From: an uncultured Lachnospiraceae bacterium
GTDB taxonomy: Bacteria > Bacillota > Clostridia > Lachnospirales > Lachnospiraceae
Direction of reading: 5' to 3'
Assembly (NCBI GenBank): GCA_934418055.1
Contig: CAKRWX010000063.1
Coordinates: 1-10,355, forward strand
DNA length: 10,355 nt
Shown here one piece after another: positions 7,131 through 10,355 of the stretch. Each line of letters opens with the position of its first letter. The first letter of the stretch is position 1. The notes beneath the pieces were generated by a model. That model was not told the DNA's origin and did not search any database. It was given only the letters and a program-made list of their open reading frames with translations. The position numbers were made by a program, and so were the translations under genes.

Positions 7131-7568
7131 CTACTTTTGCTTTGTGATTTTGATTGGCTGACCTGGTGTGTACTCTGCTTCATATCCATTCCACTCCAAA
7201 GTAAAACCGCCATAATCATCCGACTGGTTACCTACGTTAATATAGGTGATCCACGTCTCGTCTAAGCTGGTTCCATCAATTCTTCCATACAGAGGATTGT
7301 CCGGATCGCCAACTGCGGTGGCCATAACTTCTCTCACCACTGCCCGGCTTACGGTGCCGTCCTCCCGCTCCTCTTCCAGATACTGGGACAGAACATCCGC
7401 CAATACTCTGGTGTTATATTCCAGGACTTTCTTTTCTGCATTTTCCTGGACATTGTGATATACAGGTACGGATATCATAACTAAAATGGAAATAATCGCG
7501 ACGACTGCCAAAAGTTCTAACAGCGTAAAGCCTGCTCGTTTACGCGAACTGGTTTTTGTCTCGGTCAT
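7131..7568 (-). CDS. Type IV pilin-like protein (prepilin N-terminal methylation domain)
   Basis: A 145-residue prepilin or pseudopilin. After a short basic leader, RKRAG (9-13) meets FTLLE: prepilin peptidase should cut after G13, F14 becomes residue +1 and E18 is the conserved +5 Glu. A hydrophobic helix follows (about 14-36). The remainder is a short soluble domain with no recognised fold; it ends in a Gly/Asp/Tyr-rich stretch and basic IKITKQK. Such proteins form pilus or pseudopilus filaments, but no PilB, PilC or PilD homologue lies in the window, so the assembly machine must be elsewhere. The ATG is the only plausible start, because an in-frame TAG lies 21 nt upstream (7587-7589). It overlaps the end of DUF4250 by 29 nt, has only a weak ribosome site, and may depend on coupled translation. 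A strong terminator follows. Confidence 0.82.
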   Translation of the reverse strand: MTETKTSSRKRAGFTLLELLAVVAIISILVMISVPVYHNVQENAEKKVLEYNTRVLADVLSQYLEEEREDGTVSRAVVREVMATAVGDPDNPLYGRIDGTSLDETWITYINVGNQSDDYGGFTLEWNGYEAEYTPGQPIKITKQK

Positions 7569-7719
7569 AGGTATAAGAAATCCGTTCTAAGGACTTTGTA
7601 ATCTCCTCTTCTGGCACATCCACCGCGCTGCAGAATTCCTCAAGAGAAGGATAAAAATCCCTTAACTGGGTATTCACATAGCTTAAAAGCATTACTGGGT
7701 CTTTTGGCAATTGGCTCAT
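7540..7719 (-). CDS. DUF4250 family small protein
   Basis: A 59-residue protein that I recognise as DUF4250, a family of unknown function common in Clostridia. It starts MSQLPKDPVMLLSYVN and ends YDRDKNQFA; the L-P-K-D-P-x-M-L-L-S start, the R-D-F-Y core and the N-Q-F tail are the family pattern. The length is normal and no membrane segment is seen. An upstream in-frame ATG (7747-7749) would add ten residues, but it lies only about 5 nt from the expected transcription start, whereas the ATG at 7717-7719 has AAAGGTGA at good spacing, so I choose the latter. It is the first gene of a two-gene unit with the pilin-like gene, which begins inside its last codons. A good sigma-A promoter precedes it. 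The pairing may mean a related role but proves none. Confidence 0.78.
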   Translation of the reverse strand: MSQLPKDPVMLLSYVNTQLRDFYPSLEEFCSAVDVPEEEITKSLERISYTYDRDKNQFA

Positions 7720-7760
7720 ATATTCACCTTTCTCTTTCGTCATTTCCATTTTATAAAAAT

Positions 7761-7789
7761 ATCATAACATAGGAAAGACGTTGGTTCAA
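7761..7789 (-). promoter_or_regulatory. Sigma-A type promoter of the DUF4250-pilin unit
   Basis: On the minus strand TTGAAC (complement of 7784-7789) and TATGAT (complement of 7761-7766) are separated by exactly 17 nt. Transcription should start near 7754, giving a leader of about 35 nt before the DUF4250 ATG. This supports the shorter DUF4250 start. Confidence 0.65.
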
Positions 7790-7805
7790 TCAATGTGTAT
7801 CGCAT

Positions 7806-7821
7806 TATCCAATTATGGATA
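7806..7821. promoter_or_regulatory. Operator-like inverted repeat between two promoter candidates
   Basis: TATCCA (7806-7811) and TGGATA (7816-7821) form a perfect 6-bp inverted repeat around ATTA. It lies between the proximal promoter and a second minus-strand candidate upstream, right at the expected start point of that second promoter. This is a typical position for a repressor site. The binding protein is unknown. Confidence 0.35.
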
Positions 7822-7829
7822 CTATGTTA

Positions 7830-7859
7830 ATCATATCATATTTGCGTCGTTTCATGCAA
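7830..7859 (-). promoter_or_regulatory. Second possible promoter upstream of DUF4250
   Basis: On the minus strand TTGCAT (complement of 7854-7859) and TATGAT (complement of 7830-7835) are 18 nt apart. A second overlapping TATGAT lies at 7835-7840 but would have only a 13-nt spacer. This could be a distal promoter reading across the inverted repeat into DUF4250. It is weaker than the proximal promoter because its spacer is one base longer and its -35 box is less complete. Confidence 0.35.
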
Positions 7860-7898
7860 CTATTACAAAAAAACATTCCAGATCAGCGCCGTTATCAA

Positions 7899-8900
7899 TT
7901 ATTTCATTTTATCAATGATCGCGTCACGGTACTCTGCAGTTGTGGCAGTTCCGTGAATATCTGGCGTCAGATGGGTTCCCTCTTCCAGTACCTCATCCAC
8001 AGCCCTGCGGATCTTTGCAGCGCACTCCCGCTGGCCTAAATACTCCAACATCATGCAGGCAGACCATAAAAGTGCAGTTGGATTGGCAATTCCCTGTCCG
8101 GCAATATCCGGCGCGCTTCCGTGAACGGCCTCAAACATGGCGTAGTCCGTGCCTAAATTGCTGGATGGCAGAAGTCCTAAACCTCCGATCAGACCACTTG
8201 CCAGATCGGATAACAAATCACCGTACAGGTTCGGAGTCACGATCACATCAAACTGATTTGGATTCATAACCATCTGCATACAGGTATTGTCGATGATCTT
8301 ATCGTCATGGGCGATGTCCGGGTATTCCTTAGCGATCTCATGGAAAATATCCAGGAACATACCGTCAGACATCTTTAAAATGTTGGCTTTGTGAACACAG
8401 GTCACTTTCTTCCGTCCATGAGCTCTGGCATAATCAAAGGCGTCACGAATGATTCGGGTGCTGGCTTTTCTGGTGATGATCTTGGTGGCATGGACAGTAT
8501 CATCATCAATCTTCTCTTCCACGCCCACATACAGATCCTCGGTATTCTCCCGGAAAATCACCATGTCCACATCGTGAAATGGCGTCTCCACAGCGGTACT
8601 GGATTTCGCCGGACGGATATTAGCATAAAGATCATATTTTTTGCGAAGAGTCACATTCAGAGAACGGAAACCATGTCCAATCGGTGTGGTAATCGGGGAC
8701 TTTAACAGCACTTTGTTCCGGTCAAAGGACGCATATGCCTCTTCCGGGATCAGCGCGCCATTTTTCTTCCACTCGGCTTCGCCTACATTGTAAACCTCAT
8801 AGTCTAACTCTGCCCCAGCAGCTTTTAAAATATCCAGCACGCAGTCAGTGATCTCCGGGCCGATGCCGTCTCCTTTGAATACAGTGATCGTTTTCTTCAT
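7899..8900 (-). CDS. icd: NAD-dependent isocitrate dehydrogenase (isocitrate/isopropylmalate DH family)
   Basis: A 333-residue beta-decarboxylating dehydrogenase that oxidises isocitrate to 2-oxoglutarate, feeding glutamate synthesis in anaerobes with an incomplete TCA cycle. FKGDGIGPEI (8-17) opens the fold. FRSLNVTLRKKYDLYANIRP (78-97) carries the S-x-N-x-x-x-R pattern (S80, N82, R86) that separates isocitrate from isopropylmalate enzymes, and R96, R117, Y124, K171, D228 and D232 fit the substrate and metal site. FEAVHGSAPDIAGQ (256-269) has D265-I266 where NADP enzymes carry Lys-Tyr, so NAD is the likely cofactor. Homoisocitrate dehydrogenase is the main alternative. AGGAGG lies 7 nt before the ATG at 8898-8900. 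A TTG 27 nt upstream (8925-8927), with a GAGGAAT site of its own, would add nine residues; I prefer the ATG because its match is better. No clear terminator hairpin follows; only a T-run is seen at 7867-7873. Confidence 0.85.
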   Translation of the reverse strand: MKKTITVFKGDGIGPEITDCVLDILKAAGAELDYEVYNVGEAEWKKNGALIPEEAYASFDRNKVLLKSPITTPIGHGFRSLNVTLRKKYDLYANIRPAKSSTAVETPFHDVDMVIFRENTEDLYVGVEEKIDDDTVHATKIITRKASTRIIRDAFDYARAHGRKKVTCVHKANILKMSDGMFLDIFHEIAKEYPDIAHDDKIIDNTCMQMVMNPNQFDVIVTPNLYGDLLSDLASGLIGGLGLLPSSNLGTDYAMFEAVHGSAPDIAGQGIANPTALLWSACMMLEYLGQRECAAKIRRAVDEVLEEGTHLTPDIHGTATTAEYRDAIIDKMK

Positions 8901-8957
8901 GGTAATTCCTCCTATGTTCTTCGCCAATGATTCCTCGTATCAATTCCGTATGTTTTC

Positions 8958-8989
8958 TTCCGCTGAAATGTCTGCCCCACCAGCCGGAA
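8958..8989 (-). promoter_or_regulatory. Hairpin in the icd 5' leader
   Basis: TTCCGCTG (8958-8965) and CAGCCGGAA (8981-8989) pair as an 8-bp stem with one bulge and a 15-nt loop, within the roughly 110-nt leader between the icd promoter and start. The icd ribosome site lies well downstream and is not covered. It matches no riboswitch class that I recognise; it may only stabilise the message. Confidence 0.3.
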
Positions 8990-9019
8990 GTCTTTTCCCC
9001 TTTGCATCATGTATACAGA

Positions 9020-9048
9020 ATACTAGCACAGCAGGAAATCAAAGTCAA
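9020..9048 (-). promoter_or_regulatory. Promoter of icd
   Basis: On the minus strand TTGACT (complement of 9043-9048) and TAGTAT (complement of 9020-9025) are exactly 17 nt apart, and a TG one base before the -10 box makes it an extended -10 promoter. Transcription should start near 9013, leaving a leader of about 110 nt before the icd ATG. Confidence 0.7.
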
Positions 9049-9169
9049 TAGATTGTGCTAATTACAACTATTTTATTGTGGCATCGCTGAATTCCAGCAA
9101 ATTTACACAGTAAATAGACGGATTCCGTGTTATACTAGTGATAGCTATTACGATGAAAGGAACCATCTC
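9049..9169 (+). promoter_or_regulatory. Divergent control region and asparaginase promoter
   Basis: This is the asparaginase side of the 269-nt divergent gap. TATACT (9131-9136) with TG one base upstream (TGTTATACT) is an extended -10 box; no good -35 lies 16-18 nt upstream, as is common for extended -10 promoters. Transcription should start near 9142. AAAGGA (9156-9161) is the ribosome site for the ATG at 9170. A small imperfect palindrome, GCTGAATTCCAGC (9086-9098), lies between the two divergent promoters and could bind a regulator, but its arms are short. Confidence 0.5.
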
Positions 9170-10174
9170 ATGAAAAATATTTTACTAATCGCCACCGGCG
9201 GAACCATCGCTTCCAAGCGGAGCGACAGCGGCTTAAAGCCATTGATCTCTTCCGAAGAACTGCTTTCCTACGTTCCCGCTGCCAAGGAATTCTGCCGGGC
9301 AGACGCGCTGCAGCTGATGAATTTAGACAGCACCAACATCCAGCCAAAGCACTGGCTTGCCATGGCAAAGGCGGTGGAGGAACATTATGACCAATATGAC
9401 GGCTTCGTGATCTGCCACGGAACGGACACCATGGCTTACACGGCGGCAGCGCTGTCCTACCTGATCCAGAATTCCCGGAAACCGGTAGTCATCACCGGTG
9501 CTCAGAAGCCCATCGATCTGGAGATCACCGACGCGAAAACTAATCTCTGCGACAGCCTCCGGTTTGCCTCCTGTGATAAGGCTCATGGAGTCAATATCGT
9601 CTTCGACGGCAAGGTGATCGCAGGAACCCGCGGGAAAAAGGAGCGGACTAAGAGCTACAATGCATTTTCCAGCATTAATTTCCCTTATATTGCCACCATC
9701 CAGGACGATCATATCCTGTTTTATTTAGATGATAAAGAGCTGATCCGCGAACCGGTGTCTTTCTGCCATGCCATGAACTGGAAAGTAGGGCTTTTAAAGC
9801 TGATTCCGGCTTTGGACGCGGCAGTGCTGGATTATATGGCGGAACATTATGACGCGGTAATCATTGAGTCCTTCGGCGTTGGCGGACTACCCAATTATGA
9901 AGGAGCCAGCTACCATAAGGCAGTGGAGAAATGGATCTCCCAAGGGAAGACCGTGGTTATGACCACGCAGGTTACCAATGAAGGCAGTAATATGTCTGTT
10001 TATGAAGTTGGGCGGACCATTAAGTATGAGTTTGGGTTGTTGGAGTCTTATGATATGACGTTGGAAGCGACTGTGACGAAATTGATGTGGATTCTGGGGC
10101 AGACGCATGAAAGGGCGAAAGTGAAGGAGATGTTTTATAGGACAATTAATCATGATATTTTGTGGAAGGCGTAA
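9170..10174 (+). CDS. ansA: L-asparaginase, type I-like (cytoplasmic)
   Basis: The enzyme hydrolyses asparagine to aspartate and ammonia. This 334-residue protein has no signal peptide, so it should be cytoplasmic. Both active-site signatures are present: ATGGTIAS (8-15, nucleophile T12) and CHGTDTM (82-88, T85-D86). NLDSTNI (51-57) fits the substrate-binding D-S-T element, and a Lys in GTRGKKERTKSYNAFSS (152-168) fits the catalytic Lys. SSINFP replaces the more usual S-P-N-Y-P. The length is normal for the type I family, and the C-terminal domain looks complete to TINHDILWKA. AAAGGA lies 8 nt before the ATG. It is divergent from icd. An oddity: the last 50 or so codons (from about 10020) are strongly C-poor and G-rich, unlike the C-rich first part. 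A glutaminase-asparaginase is the main alternative. Confidence 0.92.
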   Translation: MKNILLIATGGTIASKRSDSGLKPLISSEELLSYVPAAKEFCRADALQLMNLDSTNIQPKHWLAMAKAVEEHYDQYDGFVICHGTDTMAYTAAALSYLIQNSRKPVVITGAQKPIDLEITDAKTNLCDSLRFASCDKAHGVNIVFDGKVIAGTRGKKERTKSYNAFSSINFPYIATIQDDHILFYLDDKELIREPVSFCHAMNWKVGLLKLIPALDAAVLDYMAEHYDAVIIESFGVGGLPNYEGASYHKAVEKWISQGKTVVMTTQVTNEGSNMSVYEVGRTIKYEFGLLESYDMTLEATVTKLMWILGQTHERAKVKEMFYRTINHDILWKA

Positions 10175-10192
10175 GATGGATGTCTAAGGTCC

Positions 10193-10220
10193 GGAGTCAG
10201 GGGCATATGCCCTTGACTCC
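10193..10220. repeat. Near-perfect palindromic hairpin after asparaginase
   Basis: GGAGTCAGGGGCAT (10193-10206) and ATGCCCTTGACTCC (10207-10220) are complementary over 14 bases with a single G-T position, so the hairpin is almost loop-less. It starts 19 nt after the asparaginase stop. No T-run follows on either side, so it is a weak match to an intrinsic terminator. It may be a dispersed palindromic repeat or a transcript-end hairpin. It also lies in the 3' exon of the neighbouring group II intron, 28 nt from the intron end. Confidence 0.55.
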
Positions 10221-10250
10221 TACTGTATTGGCTGTATCAGAGTAATGATC

Positions 10251-10288
10251 GAGTAGGAGGGGAATTCAAATAAATTCCCCGACCTCTC
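10251..10288 (-). ncRNA. Group II intron domain VI with branch-point A
   Basis: The minus-strand stem joins GAG (10288-10286) to CTC (10253-10251), then A-U and G-C pairs, an internal loop, and an apical stem GGGGAATT/AATTCCCC (10280-10273 and 10266-10259). The A at 10254 is unpaired between the two lower stem parts, which is the signature of the lariat branch point. Confidence 0.75.
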
Positions 10289-10290
10289 AC

Positions 10291-10322
10291 ACCACCGTGC
10301 GTACCGTTCGGTACACGGCGGT
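10291..10322 (-). ncRNA. Group II intron domain V
   Basis: On the minus strand ACCGCCGTG pairs with CACGGTGGT (9 bp including one G-U), followed by a 2-nt CG bulge (10300-10301) and a 4-bp distal stem TACC/GGTA with a 4-nt GAAC loop, 32 nt in all. This is the catalytic core hairpin of group II introns; the bulge and tetraloop geometry fit the family. Confidence 0.78.
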
Positions 10323-10355
10323 TCAATCAACTTAACAAGTAACACACCTTTTGGT

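Larger units (their letters stand above)
10248..10355 (-). mobile_element. Group II intron, 3' end (remainder outside window)
   Basis: Read on the minus strand, the last 108 bases have the end structure of a bacterial group II intron. Domain V and domain VI follow one another, and the intron ends in an AU dinucleotide at about 10249-10248, in agreement with the usual A-pyrimidine end. The bulged branch-point adenosine falls at 10254, seven bases from that end, as expected. The bases at 10323-10355 would be domain IV; the frame there that ends in TAA (10334-10332) could be the tail of the encoded reverse transcriptase, but too little is visible to say. The intron sits antisense to and downstream of asparaginase, outside any gene. 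Its class, length and state cannot be judged here. Confidence 0.78.

Noticed and set aside
7866..7898. Intrinsic terminator after icd
   Set aside because: A run of seven T is present on the minus strand (7873-7867), but the bases before it form no stable GC-rich stem that I can find.
8901..9019. Riboswitch in the icd leader
   Set aside because: A single hairpin is visible, but none of the conserved cores of known riboswitch classes is recognised.
1..10355. CRISPR array, tRNA or rRNA genes
   Set aside because: No regularly spaced direct repeats, cloverleaf-like segments or rRNA motifs were seen on either strand.

Overview
The window looks like chromosomal DNA of a low-to-mid GC Gram-positive anaerobe of the class Clostridia, most likely a Lachnospiraceae member. 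This rests on the gene complement (a fused chorismate mutase/prephenate dehydratase, a DUF815 AAA+ protein, a Ppx/GppA-HD protein beside Ppk1, DUF4250, a CmpB-type membrane protein), on AGGAGG-type ribosome binding sites, and on sigma-A-like promoters. No name was confirmed by database search.

Layout. Almost everything is on the minus strand, so transcription runs from high to low coordinates. From 9020 downward: an NAD-type isocitrate dehydrogenase with its own promoter and a leader of about 110 nt; a short gene pair, DUF4250 followed by an orphan type IV pilin-like protein that overlaps it by 29 nt and ends in a strong bidirectional terminator (about 7067-7111); a cardiolipin synthase-like PLD protein without the usual N-terminal membrane anchor; a small CmpB-family membrane protein; a PlsC-type acyltransferase; bifunctional PheA, whose GTG start directly follows the PlsC stop; a DUF815 AAA+ ATPase; a Ppx/GppA-HD protein; and the first 139 codons of polyphosphate kinase 1, cut by the left edge. 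Spacing is tight throughout (0 nt plsC-pheA, 3 nt ppx-ppk1), and no convincing terminator lies between cls and ppk1, so this may be one long operon or several linked ones.

The right part is on the plus strand: a type I-like L-asparaginase read divergently from icd. A near-perfect palindromic hairpin lies downstream of it. The last 108 bases are the 3' end of a minus-strand group II intron, with domains V and VI and a bulged branch-point adenosine all visible.

Themes. cls, plsC and the CmpB gene concern the membrane and phospholipids. ppx and ppk1 concern polyphosphate turnover, with the DUF815 ATPase immediately upstream. pheA, icd and asparaginase are amino-acid and nitrogen metabolism. The points most worth a second look are the altered phosphate-binding loops of the Ppx protein next to Ppk1, the pilin leader overprinted on the conserved tail of DUF4250, the cls start buried in a terminator hairpin, the intron end, and an abrupt base-composition change in the last 50 codons of the asparaginase gene. 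I did not find clear evidence of a wholly new system; most of the window is housekeeping DNA.
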